Source: Sediminibacterium sp. (GTDB lineage Bacteria > Bacteroidota > Bacteroidia > Chitinophagales > Chitinophagaceae). From it: a stretch of 64,000 nucleotides of DNA. The position numbers were made by a program, and so were the translations under genes. The number at the start of each line of letters is the position of its first letter. The stretch's first letter is position 1. Shown here one piece after another: positions 46,344 through 54,417 of this stretch. The notes under the pieces are model-generated. The model made no database searches. It had not been told where the DNA came from and saw only the letters and a list, made by a program, of their open reading frames with translations. The DNA lies in contig NZ_JAUYTR010000005.1 of the NCBI RefSeq assembly GCF_030695065.1, positions 124,001-188,000 on the forward strand, written 5' to 3'.

Positions 46344-46868
46344 TTACAACCCTCTATAAATGTCTAGTAACCCATCGGGTAAAGTAACATACACTTTTTG
46401 TGCAACTCTATCTATCTTATCTAAGGTTTCAGCATGCAAAGGTATCAAAGCTTCATTGCCTTCTAAAGTAACACGCAACAATACTTGATGCGGTTGCTCA
46501 ATCACTTCTTCAATTGGTCCTAAATTTTCGTCTTCATCTGTTATTACTTCATAGCCCAATAAGGAGATGGGGGCATCTTTACCTGCTAGTTTTCTAAAGT
46601 CGGCATCTAATAACCAAACTGGTTTAGCTGTAAATCTTGCAGCTGCTTCCTTGCTATTAACTCCTTCTAATTTAATAAAGGTTTCTTCCTCGTCTTTTGC
46701 TTTAGCTGTTTCTAAAAAGTATGGAATATAGGAGCCCTTTGTTTCTTCAACAAAAATGGCAGATGCTTCTTTTAAATTGGATTTTTTTCCTAGTGAATGT
46801 TTTAAAATCAATTCACCCTTCACACCAAAAACGGCTACTAATTTTCCAATATGAATATATTCCTTCAT
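46344..46868 (-). CDS. rimM: 16S rRNA processing protein RimM
   Basis: A 174-residue protein with the two RimM beta-barrels: the N-terminal KLVAVFGVKGELILKHSLG and the C-terminal PRC-like half (EALIPLHAETLDKID). It helps mature the 30S head with ribosomal protein S19. It follows rpsP by 82 bp, with a strong terminator between, so expression is probably only partly coupled to rpsP. The classical partner trmD is not next to it. Confidence 0.93.
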   Translation of the reverse strand: MKEYIHIGKLVAVFGVKGELILKHSLGKKSNLKEASAIFVEETKGSYIPYFLETAKAKDEEETFIKLEGVNSKEAAARFTAKPVWLLDADFRKLAGKDAPISLLGYEVITDEDENLGPIEEVIEQPHQVLLRVTLEGNEALIPLHAETLDKIDRVAQKVYVTLPDGLLDIYRGL

Positions 46869-46900
46869 GGGTGCAAGTTACAAAATGAATAGGGATAATG

Positions 46901-46927
46901 AAAAAGGGTCCAGCTTACTGGACCCTT
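46901..46927 (-). terminator. Rho-independent terminator between rpsP and rimM
   Basis: A perfect 10-bp stem (AAGGGTCCAG with CTGGACCCTT), a 4-nt loop and a five-T tail on the minus strand, placed 23 bp after the rpsP stop. It would end or attenuate transcription before rimM. Confidence 0.85.
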
Positions 46928-46950
46928 AAACAGATGTATGAATTTTACAA

Positions 46951-47424
46951 TTAAGCTTCTACTGGAGCTGATTCTTCAGCTGGGGCAGCAGACTCTTCTT
47001 GCTTTTCTTCTACTTTTTTAACTACAGGAACATACGCTCTTTTAGCAACTTGCTTGCTCTTGTGTTCGCTGTTTCTGCGAGTGATATTTTCCTCATGACT
47101 TGCATGCCATTCTTGGAACTTAGTCATTGCAGTTGCATCATCAAACAATCCTAATTTAACACCACGTAATAAGTGTTTTAGGTACAATACTCCTTTGAAA
47201 GAAAGGATTCTGCGTACAGTGTCGGTTGGCTGAGCACCTTTGTTAAGCCACTCTAAAGCTTTTTGACGATCTAATTGAATGCTTGCAGGAACTGTTAATG
47301 GGTTGTAAGTTCCAATTTTTTGGATGAACTTACCATCTCTTGGTGCACGAGCATCGGCTACTACTATAAAGTAGAAAGGACGCTTCTTACTTCCGTGTCT
47401 TTGAAGTCTCATTTTTACTGCCAT
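46951..47424 (-). CDS. rpsP: 30S ribosomal protein S16 with long C-terminal tail
   Basis: Starting at ATG 47424 gives 157 residues beginning [20 protein letters not shown]; the longer frame to 47487 runs into the leader hairpin and is unlikely. The S16 core is residues 1-85. The remaining 70 residues are an extension, basic then acidic and alanine-rich, ending [15 protein letters not shown]. Such tails are found in other Bacteroidota S16 proteins. It follows ffh by 94 bp. Confidence 0.95.
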   Translation of the reverse strand: MAVKMRLQRHGSKKRPFYFIVVADARAPRDGKFIQKIGTYNPLTVPASIQLDRQKALEWLNKGAQPTDTVRRILSFKGVLYLKHLLRGVKLGLFDDATAMTKFQEWHASHEENITRRNSEHKSKQVAKRAYVPVVKKVEEKQEESAAPAEESAPVEA

Positions 47425-47464
47425 GTTAAATAGAAATTTAAAGGCGTTATTAAATAGGGTTAAT

Positions 47465-47480
47465 CCCGGTAGAAACCGGG
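47465..47480 (-). other. Stable hairpin in the ffh-rpsP gap
   Basis: A 6-bp G+C-rich stem (CCCGGT with ACCGGG) with a 4-nt loop, 41 bp upstream of the rpsP ATG and 38 bp past the ffh stop. There is no T-run on the minus strand, so it is not a classical terminator. It could mark the 3' end of ffh or a structured rpsP leader. Confidence 0.45.
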
Positions 47481-47518
47481 AGCGCAAATTTAGGATATTC
47501 TAGATAATTTACCAAAGA

Positions 47519-48841
47519 TTAGCGTTTCATACCTGGAAAACGGCCCCCCATTGGCATATTATTCATCATTTTCATCATTTGTTTCATTTGCTCAAACTGC
47601 TTCATAAACGCATTCACTTCCGTTAAATCTTTACCTGCCCCCTTGGCAATTCTGGCTCGTCTAGACGGAGTAAGGCTGTCGGGGTTGGCGCGCTCGTGCG
47701 GGGTCATTGAACTAATCATGGCTTCAATCCCCTTAAACGCATCATCTTTTATATCAATATCTTTTACCGCTTTACCTACACCAGGAATCATTCCCATCAG
47801 GTCTTTCAGGTTACCCATTTTTTTAATTTGCTGTAACTGGTCTAAGAAATCTTGGAAATCAAATTGGTTTTTACGAATTTTCTTCTCTAATTTCTTTGCT
47901 TCAACTTCATCAAACTGGGCCTGTGCTTTTTCTACTAATGTAGTGATATCACCCATTCCCAAAATTCGTTGTGCCATCCTTTCAGGATAGAACACATCCA
48001 ATGTTTCCATTTTCTCTCCACTGCTCACAAACTTGATTGGCTTGTCTACCGTGTATTTAATAGAAAGGGCCGCACCACCTCTGGTATCACCATCTAATTT
48101 GGTTAACACTACCCCGGTAAAGTCTAAGCGATCATTGAATGCTTTGGCCGTATTTACCGCATCCTGACCAGTCATTGAGTCTACCACAAACAATATTTCT
48201 GATGGATTAACAGCCGCCTTAATATTGGCTACTTCATTCATCATTACTTCGTCTATTGCCAAACGACCGGCGGTATCTATTATTACTACATTCTTATTAG
48301 TTGCCTTGGCTTCTTTGATGGCATTTAATGCAATGGCTACGGCATCTTTATTATCTCGCTCACTGTAAACACTTACACCAATTTGTTCTGCCAACACCGT
48401 TAACTGATCAATAGCCGCAGGTCTATAAATATCTGCCGCTACCACCAATGGACTCTTGCCCTTTTTGGTTTTTAAATAATTGGCCAATTTTCCTGTGAAA
48501 GTGGTTTTACCACTACCTTGTAAACCAGCAATTAAAATAACAGCAGGCCTTCCCTCTATTTCAAAAACTGCTTCTTGCCCACCCATTAATTCGGTTAGTT
48601 CATCTTGAACAATTTTCACCATTAACTGGCCTGGGCTAATTGCATTCAGCACTTTTGCTCCAACTGCTTTGTCTTTTACTTTATCGGTAAATTCTTTGGC
48701 AATTTTAAAGTTTACATCGGCGTCTAGTAATGCCCTACGGATGTCTTTTACCGTGTTGGCAATATTGAGTTCATTAATTCTTGCTTCCCCTTTGAGGTTC
48801 TTAAACGCTGACTCTAATTTTTCTGATAAATTCTGAAACAT
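47519..48841 (-). CDS. ffh: Signal recognition particle GTPase Ffh
   Basis: A 440-residue protein with N, G and M domains. The G-domain motifs are GLQGSGKTTFTGKL, DTAGRLAID and TKLDGDTRGG. The M domain from about 300 carries the RNA-binding region and ends in a methionine-rich tail (EQMKQMMKMMNNMPMGG). It brings ribosomes making membrane proteins to FtsY. A TATATTTG element lies about 28 nt before the ATG. Confidence 0.97.
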   Translation of the reverse strand: MFQNLSEKLESAFKNLKGEARINELNIANTVKDIRRALLDADVNFKIAKEFTDKVKDKAVGAKVLNAISPGQLMVKIVQDELTELMGGQEAVFEIEGRPAVILIAGLQGSGKTTFTGKLANYLKTKKGKSPLVVAADIYRPAAIDQLTVLAEQIGVSVYSERDNKDAVAIALNAIKEAKATNKNVVIIDTAGRLAIDEVMMNEVANIKAAVNPSEILFVVDSMTGQDAVNTAKAFNDRLDFTGVVLTKLDGDTRGGAALSIKYTVDKPIKFVSSGEKMETLDVFYPERMAQRILGMGDITTLVEKAQAQFDEVEAKKLEKKIRKNQFDFQDFLDQLQQIKKMGNLKDLMGMIPGVGKAVKDIDIKDDAFKGIEAMISSMTPHERANPDSLTPSRRARIAKGAGKDLTEVNAFMKQFEQMKQMMKMMNNMPMGGRFPGMKR

Positions 48842-48869
48842 GATTACCCACTTATTGATGAACGAGGTG

Positions 48870-48877
48870 CAAATATA
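48870..48877 (-). promoter_or_regulatory. Candidate -7 element TATATTTG for ffh
   Basis: TATATTTG on the minus strand fits TAnnTTTG and leaves a leader of about 25 nt before the ffh ATG at 48841. The -33 position shows no TTG. Confidence 0.38.
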
Positions 48878-48930
48878 CTAGCTTGGGGAATTTGCACGCA
48901 TTCCTTATTTTTATATTATAAAATTTAACG

Positions 48931-49677
48931 ATGAGAATTTTTTTAGTCTTAATCATTTTAGGGTTGTTCAGTACGCAAGCCCTTCAAGCACAAAACCTTC
49001 AGGCACAACCCAAGAAGATGAGTTTAACAGAGAAATCCATCGTTAAAGACAGCAGCGGAACAGTTTATCCCTATGCCATATGGAGTAAGTTGATTCAATC
49101 TGGTAATTATTCCATCAAACCTGTTTCTTTTGTAGACAACAATGACCAATTTATTCTGTATGTATTAACTGAAAAGGAAAAAGAGGAAATGGTTAAGCGC
49201 ACGCCTAAGCCTAAAGAATCTACTTATTTTGTTACGGGTGCTTCTTTTGGAAAATTTAAAACCACCGATATCAATCGCAACAAATTGAACCTACAAGAAA
49301 TGAAGGGGAAAATTGTGGTGTTTAATTTTTGGTTTATCAACTGCCCACCTTGCAAAAGAGAAATTCCAGAATTAAATAAATTGGTTGATAAATACAAAGA
49401 CAGAAACGACGTGGTTTTTATAGCAGTAGCATTAGACGATAAATCAGACTTAAAGGATTTTTTAAAAACTACCCCGTTCAATTATACTATTGTTGATGGG
49501 GGAAGATGGATTGCCTCAGAAATTGGCATCAATACATTCCCTACCAATGTAGTTGTAGATCAACAAGGATTGGTTCAGTTTCATGCTACAGGATATAGCT
49601 TGTCTTTGCCTAGTTGGATAGACAAAACCATAGCATCATTAATTGATAAGGGCAGCTCACAAAGTGTTCCAAAATAA
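48931..49677 (+). CDS. Exported TlpA-like thioredoxin-fold protein
   Basis: A 248-residue protein with a signal peptide (cleavage near ALQAQ, residue 20). An N-terminal region of about 80 residues has no recognisable family. A TlpA/ResA-type thioredoxin domain begins near 105, with NFWFINCPPCKREIPELNK; Cys138 and Cys141 form the redox pair. It probably reduces disulfides in the periplasm, for example during cytochrome c assembly or protein quality control. It ends 8 bp from the rpoD stop on the opposite strand. Confidence 0.9.
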   Translation: MRIFLVLIILGLFSTQALQAQNLQAQPKKMSLTEKSIVKDSSGTVYPYAIWSKLIQSGNYSIKPVSFVDNNDQFILYVLTEKEKEEMVKRTPKPKESTYFVTGASFGKFKTTDINRNKLNLQEMKGKIVVFNFWFINCPPCKREIPELNKLVDKYKDRNDVVFIAVALDDKSDLKDFLKTTPFNYTIVDGGRWIASEIGINTFPTNVVVDQQGLVQFHATGYSLSLPSWIDKTIASLIDKGSSQSVPK

Positions 49678-49685
49678 TAAAGTAC

Positions 49686-50552
49686 TTACCCTAAATAATA
49701 ACGGAGTTGTCGGGCTCTGTTGGCTGAACGTAATTTATTAATGGCTTTGTCTTTAATTTGCCTAACTCTTTCGCGGGTCAGGTTAAAACGAGTTCCAATA
49801 TCTTCTAAGCTAAGCGCTCTGTCTACGCCAATGCCAAAGAAAAAACAAAGTACTTTTTTTTGGCGGTCTGTTAAAGTACCTAAACTTCTTTCAATTTCTA
49901 CATGTAAGGACTCATGATAAACCAACTTTTCATCGGTCTTTGCTTCATTGGTGTTTTCTAATAAATCTATTAAAGTAAGATCTTCTCCACTGCTGATAGG
50001 CGAATCCATGCTCACATGTCTAAATCCTGCTTTCATGGTAGCGGTTACTTCGTCTATTGGCAGTTCTAAAAAATCAGCCAACTCTTGTGGAGTTGGTTCT
50101 CTTTCGTATTCCTGTTCTAAATATTGATAGGCTTTACTAATGCGATTGGTTAAACCCACTTTATTTAATGGCAATCGAACAATACGGCTTTGCTCTGCCA
50201 ATGATTGAAGAATACTTTGTCTGATCCACCAAACGGCATAAGAAATAAATTTAAATCCCTTTGTTTCATCAAAGCGCATAGCGGCTTTAATTAACCCTAA
50301 ATTTCCCTCATTAATTAAGTCGGATAAAGTAAGACCTTGGTTCTGATATTGTTTAGCAACCGATACAACAAATCGAAGATTTGCTTTAACAAGTCGATCT
50401 AATGCTTTTGTATCGCCTTCTTTAATTTTTAACGACAGTTGTACTTCTTCTTCTGGTTCAATTAAATCTACTTTACCAATTTCTTGTAAATACTTTTCTA
50501 GACTCTGCGATTCACGATTGGTGATCGATTTGGTTATTTTGAGTTGGCGCAT
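49686..50552 (-). CDS. rpoD: Primary sigma factor RpoD/SigA, short Bacteroidota form
   Basis: A 288-residue sigma-70 factor (start at ATG 50552, reading [12 protein letters not shown] 50558 is two codons further out). Region 1.2 ([14 protein letters not shown]) and regions 2-3 are present, with [13 protein letters not shown] in region 2. Region 4.2 has the helix-turn-helix [16 protein letters not shown]. Region 1.1 and the non-conserved insert of longer sigma-70 proteins are missing. This is the sigma that reads TAnnTTTG promoters in Bacteroidota, so it plausibly drives most promoters listed here. Confidence 0.95.
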   Translation of the reverse strand: MRQLKITKSITNRESQSLEKYLQEIGKVDLIEPEEEVQLSLKIKEGDTKALDRLVKANLRFVVSVAKQYQNQGLTLSDLINEGNLGLIKAAMRFDETKGFKFISYAVWWIRQSILQSLAEQSRIVRLPLNKVGLTNRISKAYQYLEQEYEREPTPQELADFLELPIDEVTATMKAGFRHVSMDSPISSGEDLTLIDLLENTNEAKTDEKLVYHESLHVEIERSLGTLTDRQKKVLCFFFGIGVDRALSLEDIGTRFNLTRERVRQIKDKAINKLRSANRARQLRYYLG

Positions 50553-50605
50553 ACCCATAACAACTAGATTAAGATTGGTAAATAATGAACTATCCTAATT
50601 TAACA

Positions 50606-50700
50606 TTTTCCACAGTTTTGAAAAAATAAATTGATAATAATATAATAATTAATATATTAGATAGATTAATTATTATTAATATAAGTATTTATAACATTAA
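50606..50700. repeat. Very A+T-rich block with 12-bp inverted repeat and a DnaA-box match
   Basis: TTTTCCACA at 50606-50614 matches the DnaA-box consensus TTWTNCACA. It is followed by about 85 bp with almost no G or C. Inside this, a perfect 12-bp inverted repeat (ATAATAATTAAT, 50642-50653; ATTAATTATTAT, 50665-50676) has an 11-bp spacer. The block lies between rpoD and the START-domain gene. Only one good DnaA box is present, so an origin is not claimed. Confidence 0.55.
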
Positions 50701-50723
50701 AATTTGGTTTTTTTAAAAAAACA

Positions 50724-50754
50724 TTTGGGTAATAGGTATTATTTAATATCATTG
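50724..50754 (+). promoter_or_regulatory. Candidate Bacteroidota promoter for the START-like gene
   Basis: TTTG (50724-50727), a 19-nt spacer, and TATCATTG (50747-50754, one mismatch to TAnnTTTG). Initiation would leave about 24 nt of leader before ATG 50783. Confidence 0.5.
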
Positions 50755-50782
50755 CACATACCTAGATGGTAAAAGCGTAATA

Positions 50783-51166
50783 ATGAGTAAGAAGCAACTA
50801 TTTACATTAGAATTCCCGGTTAGATGTTCCCCTGTTATATTATATGAGTTTTTAGCTACTCCTGCTGGCTTGCAAGAATGGTTTGCAGACAAGGTAGATG
50901 AGTGGGAAAACGTATACAGTTTTTCATGGGATGGTGGTGTTCCAGAAAAAGCGGAAGTACTAGATAAAGAAGAAAATAAATTCATTCGTTTCCGTTGGTT
51001 ACACAGCGATAAGAATGAATATTTTGAATTCAAAATAGAAAAAACCGAAATTTCTAACCAAACAATTTTGGTAGTGAAAGATTTTGCTGAAAAGAGTGAA
51101 ATTAAAGACCAGAGCCAATTGTGGGGCTACCAAACTAAGGAGCTATTTCATAGATTGGGTTCTTAA
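50783..51166 (+). CDS. START-like (AHSA1-type) domain protein
   Basis: A 127-residue cytoplasmic protein whose whole length fits a helix-grip START/AHSA1-like domain (FEFPVR-type start, then SPVILYEFLATPAGLQEWFA). Small Bacteroidota proteins of this type have no assigned ligand or role. A good promoter pair lies upstream. Its stop overlaps the stop of the convergent gene by 4 bp, and its terminator lies within that gene. Confidence 0.82.
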   Translation: MSKKQLFTLEFPVRCSPVILYEFLATPAGLQEWFADKVDEWENVYSFSWDGGVPEKAEVLDKEENKFIRFRWLHSDKNEYFEFKIEKTEISNQTILVVKDFAEKSEIKDQSQLWGYQTKELFHRLGS

Positions 51167-51780
51167 TAATCGGTTAAGATGGTCAACATCTTTTTAAAAT
51201 GATTCAACATAAAAGATTCTATATCATCCCACTCTTCGAGTGGGATTTTTTTTGCCAACTTTAAAAAGGGCAACATGGTTACGCTATAGCCATTCCAATC
51301 TTGAATAGGGGTGTAATTGTCCTTTTCAAAATGGTGTTGCCAAGGAGATTGAGTTCCACCTATAAACCAGTCTTTGGTTTCAACCCCATACTTTCCATAT
51401 AACTGAAAGTAGCGATCAATAGAGGGACCATATTGTGCCAAAAATTTACCCTTTAATATTAGATGAATACTGCAATGATTGCCCCACCAAAAAAAAGTGC
51501 GAATAGCAAAAATGTCGTCGTCGGTAAAACACCTTGGAAAATCTAACATAAGATAAGGAAGCAGCTGGTATTGCTCGCCTTTGGATATTTTAGGGGGTAT
51601 ATCAAATACCGGGCTTTTTGCAAAAGCATCGTGCTGCAGGTATTCTTGCCTATACCCATTGGCAAGGGAACTAAACAGGTCATTCACCTTCTGAATAATA
51701 TGGTTCTTTGTTAAAATCCAGTCGGCATTATTAACCAGTTCCAGTTCCTTTGGCGAAAGTGTTACTTTTGCAGCGCTCAT
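51163..51780 (-). CDS. Conserved protein of unknown function
   Basis: A 205-residue soluble protein with no signal peptide or membrane helix. Visible features are an N-terminal helix (SPKELELVNNADWILTK), an aromatic-rich centre (RTFFWWGNHCSIHLI) and SPWQHHFEKDNYTPI. I do not recognise a family. It overlaps the START-like gene by 4 bp at its 3' end, and its first codons carry the -7 element of lptF on the other strand. Its last third contains the terminator hairpin of the START-like gene. Confidence 0.65.
   Translation of the reverse strand: MSAAKVTLSPKELELVNNADWILTKNHIIQKVNDLFSSLANGYRQEYLQHDAFAKSPVFDIPPKISKGEQYQLLPYLMLDFPRCFTDDDIFAIRTFFWWGNHCSIHLILKGKFLAQYGPSIDRYFQLYGKYGVETKDWFIGGTQSPWQHHFEKDNYTPIQDWNGYSVTMLPFLKLAKKIPLEEWDDIESFMLNHFKKMLTILTDY
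51226..51253 (+). terminator. Rho-independent terminator inside the opposing coding sequence
   Basis: A perfect 9-bp stem (ATCCCACTC with GAGTGGGAT), a 3-nt loop and a run of eight T on the plus strand. It lies 59 bp past the START-like gene stop but within the antisense coding region of the 205-residue protein. Confidence 0.85.
51763..51770 (+). promoter_or_regulatory. Candidate -7 element TACTTTTG for lptF
   Basis: A perfect TAnnTTTG that lies over codons 4-6 of the divergent gene. Initiation near 51775 favours GTG 51804 as the start of the permease over the more upstream TTG at 51750. Confidence 0.45.
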
Positions 51781-51803
51781 ACAGCAATATTAAGACAGCT
51801 ATT

Positions 51804-53234
51804 GTGATAAAAAAACTAGACATATTAATTATTCGATCATTTATTGGTCCTTTTATAGCTGCTTTTGCCATTTCGCTGTTTGTTTTAACCATGCAGTTTT
51901 TCTGGTTATATATAGACGACTTAGTGGGAAAAGGATTAGACTTAATCACCGTTTTGAAACTGGTAGGCTTGGTGGCATTATTTTGGGTACCTATGGCATT
52001 GCCCTTGGCTTTACTTTTTTCGTCTATCATGACTTTTGGAAATTTGGGAGAGAAATTTGAATTAGTTGCTATTAAAGCAGCAGGTATTTCTCTTATTCGA
52101 TTCATGCGTCCGTTGTTGGTGTTTACTTTTTTTGTTTGTGGTATTGCCTTTTTGTTTGCGAATAATATTATACCCGTTACCCAACTAAAATTATCTGCAC
52201 TTAAATATGATATCATTGTTTCTAAGCCATCCATTGATATTAAGGAAGGAGTTTTTTACGATAAGATAGATGGCTTTATCATCAAGCTTGGAAAAAAAGA
52301 AAAGAACGACAGCATCATACACGATGTGGTCATCTTTGAAAAAGGTTATTATTTGCAAGACAATATCATGGTGGCAGAAAGCGGAGTGATGCGCGTTTCT
52401 AAAGACAAACAATTTTTAGAGTTTATTTTAAAAAATGGTTGGAGGTATCAAGAGAAAGGACCAAGAGGGGTAATAGAAACAGAGTTTACCAGAATGGGAT
52501 TTAAGGAATATAAAAAAGTATTTGACCTAAAGAGTTTTCAAATGAATAAAACAGAAGACTCTGCATTTTACGACCCAAAAATGTTAAGTGTAAGACAACT
52601 CAATTTGGCCATTGACTCCTTAGATCATATAGATACTTTTTATGCAAAAAAAGCAAAACTAGAAGTTAGTCCATATTTGCGATTTACTCGATATGCAGAT
52701 ACAGGCTGGAGTAAAATTTTGAAGCCATTACCTAAAGTAAACCCTGCTAAGATTTTCCCAGATAGCTTAGACCAACAATTAATAGACGCAGCAGCCAATC
52801 AACTCGCAACTGTAAAAGGCTCGGTGGCTGTAATGGCAGAAGACTATAAAGCCAAATATTTGTCTATGCAATTGCATGAAATTGAATGGCACAAGAAATT
52901 CACTTTGTCTGTTGCTTGTTTGGTCATGTTTTTAATTGGTGCTCCGTTGGGTTCTATTATTCGTAAAGGGGGATTGGGAACGCCAATGGTTTTTGCCATT
53001 GTGTTTTTTGTGTTATTTCACTTACTCAATACGTTTGGAGAAAAATTTGTTCGATCTGGTCAAACCAATGCCCTTATAGGCATGTGGCTAAGTACATTTA
53101 TTTTAGTTCCCATCAGTGCTTTTTTAATTTACAAAGCCATGCACGACTCTCAACTATTTAACCAAGAGTTCTACTATCGCAATTTTAAAGGGCTACGTAA
53201 ATTTTTGGCTACCTTTAATAAAACAAAAAATTAA
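51804..53234 (+). CDS. LptF/LptG-family permease (YjgP/YjgQ)
   Basis: About 476 residues from GTG 51804; the frame continues upstream to 51750, but the promoter element and overlap with the divergent gene argue for the GTG. Three N-terminal helices (about 10-115) and three C-terminal helices (about 365-450) flank a large periplasmic beta-jellyroll domain, the LptF/G architecture. It would help extract lipopolysaccharide from the inner membrane with LptB, which is not in this window. Bacteroidota often carry two or more such genes, so F versus G cannot be assigned. SOD follows after 5 bp. Confidence 0.88.
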   Translation: MIKKLDILIIRSFIGPFIAAFAISLFVLTMQFFWLYIDDLVGKGLDLITVLKLVGLVALFWVPMALPLALLFSSIMTFGNLGEKFELVAIKAAGISLIRFMRPLLVFTFFVCGIAFLFANNIIPVTQLKLSALKYDIIVSKPSIDIKEGVFYDKIDGFIIKLGKKEKNDSIIHDVVIFEKGYYLQDNIMVAESGVMRVSKDKQFLEFILKNGWRYQEKGPRGVIETEFTRMGFKEYKKVFDLKSFQMNKTEDSAFYDPKMLSVRQLNLAIDSLDHIDTFYAKKAKLEVSPYLRFTRYADTGWSKILKPLPKVNPAKIFPDSLDQQLIDAAANQLATVKGSVAVMAEDYKAKYLSMQLHEIEWHKKFTLSVACLVMFLIGAPLGSIIRKGGLGTPMVFAIVFFVLFHLLNTFGEKFVRSGQTNALIGMWLSTFILVPISAFLIYKAMHDSQLFNQEFYYRNFKGLRKFLATFNKTKN

Positions 53235-53239
53235 TTACC

Positions 53240-53953
53240 ATGCGTAAATATAATAGAAGATTGTTCTTAACGAACAGTGGCAAAGCAACGGTAGCAGCAG
53301 GTATTGGCATGAGTATTCTACCTAATATAGTTTTAGCAGCTGATAACAATAGTTTTACGCAGCAAGCATTACCTTATGCTTATAATGCATTGGAGCCTTT
53401 TATAGACGCCACTACAATGGAAATTCATTACAGTAAACATGCAGCTGCTTATGCAAAAAATTTAGCAGAGGCTTGTGTAGCCGAAAAAGTAAATACAGCT
53501 ACAATATCACTAGAAACACTTATGCAAAATATTGGTAAGTATTCTAGTAAGATGCGCAACAATGGTGGTGGGCACTTTAACCATGAATTTTTCTGGAAAT
53601 GCATGAAGCCTGGAACAAGCAGTATGCCAACAGGAAAAATATTATTGGCCATCAACCAATCTTTTGGTTCAGTTGAAGCATTTAAGACACAATTTTCAGA
53701 CGCTGCAAAAAATAGGTTTGGTAGTGGTTGGGCATGGTTGGTTCAAACCTCAGATGGTAAATTAATTTGTGGCTCTACAGCCAATCAAGACAACCCATTG
53801 ATGGATATTAGCGACTTAAAAGGAAAGCCATTATTGGCTTTGGATGTTTGGGAACATGCTTATTATTTGAAGTACCAAAATAAACGTCCTGATTATATCA
53901 ACAACTGGTTCAATTTAGTAGACTGGAGTTTTGTAGAGAAACAGCTTATTTAA
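53240..53953 (+). CDS. Fe/Mn superoxide dismutase with Tat-type signal
   Basis: A 237-residue protein. The N-terminus carries a twin-arginine motif (NRRLFLT) followed by a hydrophobic stretch ending VLAAD (about residue 33), so export by Tat is likely. The mature part has the Fe/Mn SOD ligands: His in MEIHYSKHAAAY, His in FNHEFFWKCM, and Asp and His in LDVWEHAYYLKYQNKRPDY. It dismutates superoxide outside the cytoplasm. It is probably co-transcribed with the LptF/G permease. Metal choice (Fe or Mn) cannot be judged here. Confidence 0.92.
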   Translation: MRKYNRRLFLTNSGKATVAAGIGMSILPNIVLAADNNSFTQQALPYAYNALEPFIDATTMEIHYSKHAAAYAKNLAEACVAEKVNTATISLETLMQNIGKYSSKMRNNGGGHFNHEFFWKCMKPGTSSMPTGKILLAINQSFGSVEAFKTQFSDAAKNRFGSGWAWLVQTSDGKLICGSTANQDNPLMDISDLKGKPLLALDVWEHAYYLKYQNKRPDYINNWFNLVDWSFVEKQLI

Positions 53954-54006
53954 ATTGGGTTGCACTCAATAAGATTGATTAAAAGAACATTGAAAATAAA
54001 TATAGT

Positions 54007-54417
54007 ATGAAAGTAAGTTTGAATTGGAAAGAAGCCTTGGCATTTGATGCATCTGGTGAAGACGGTCATGTGGTAAGAATTGATACATCGGTAGAAAATG
54101 GCGGTTTAAACAGTGGTATGAATCCAAAGCGTTTGTTATTGGCATCACTTTGTGGTTGCAGTGCCATTGATGTGATTGATATATTAAACAAAATGAAAGT
54201 TGAGTTCAGCAAACTAGAAGTTACTGCTGAAGCAGATCAAACGGAAGAGCATCCAAAAACTTTTACGCATATTGATTTGGTTTATCATTGTGATGTTAAA
54301 CCAGCAGATGAAGACAAATTAAAGCGAGCGGTTTCTTTATCGATGGATAAATATTGTGGTATTTCTGCCATGTTGGCTAAGCACTGCCCCATCAATTATA
54401 GTACGCAATTAATTTAG
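54007..54417 (+). CDS. OsmC family hydroperoxide-defence protein
   Basis: A 136-residue protein of the OsmC/Ohr superfamily with the paired cysteine regions LASLCGCSAIDVID and MLAKHCPINYS. The short form lacking extra domains is closer to the OsmC/YhfA branch than to Ohr. It may reduce organic hydroperoxides with a thiol partner. It lies 53 bp after SOD and overlaps the convergent glycosyltransferase by 4 bp. Confidence 0.87.
   Translation: MKVSLNWKEALAFDASGEDGHVVRIDTSVENGGLNSGMNPKRLLLASLCGCSAIDVIDILNKMKVEFSKLEVTAEADQTEEHPKTFTHIDLVYHCDVKPADEDKLKRAVSLSMDKYCGISAMLAKHCPINYSTQLI

Noticed and set aside
51731..52234. A 167-residue minus-strand frame opposite the LptF/G gene
   Set aside because: It overlaps a coherent membrane protein and another minus-strand gene; its sequence is low-complexity Lys/Asn/Ile shadow.
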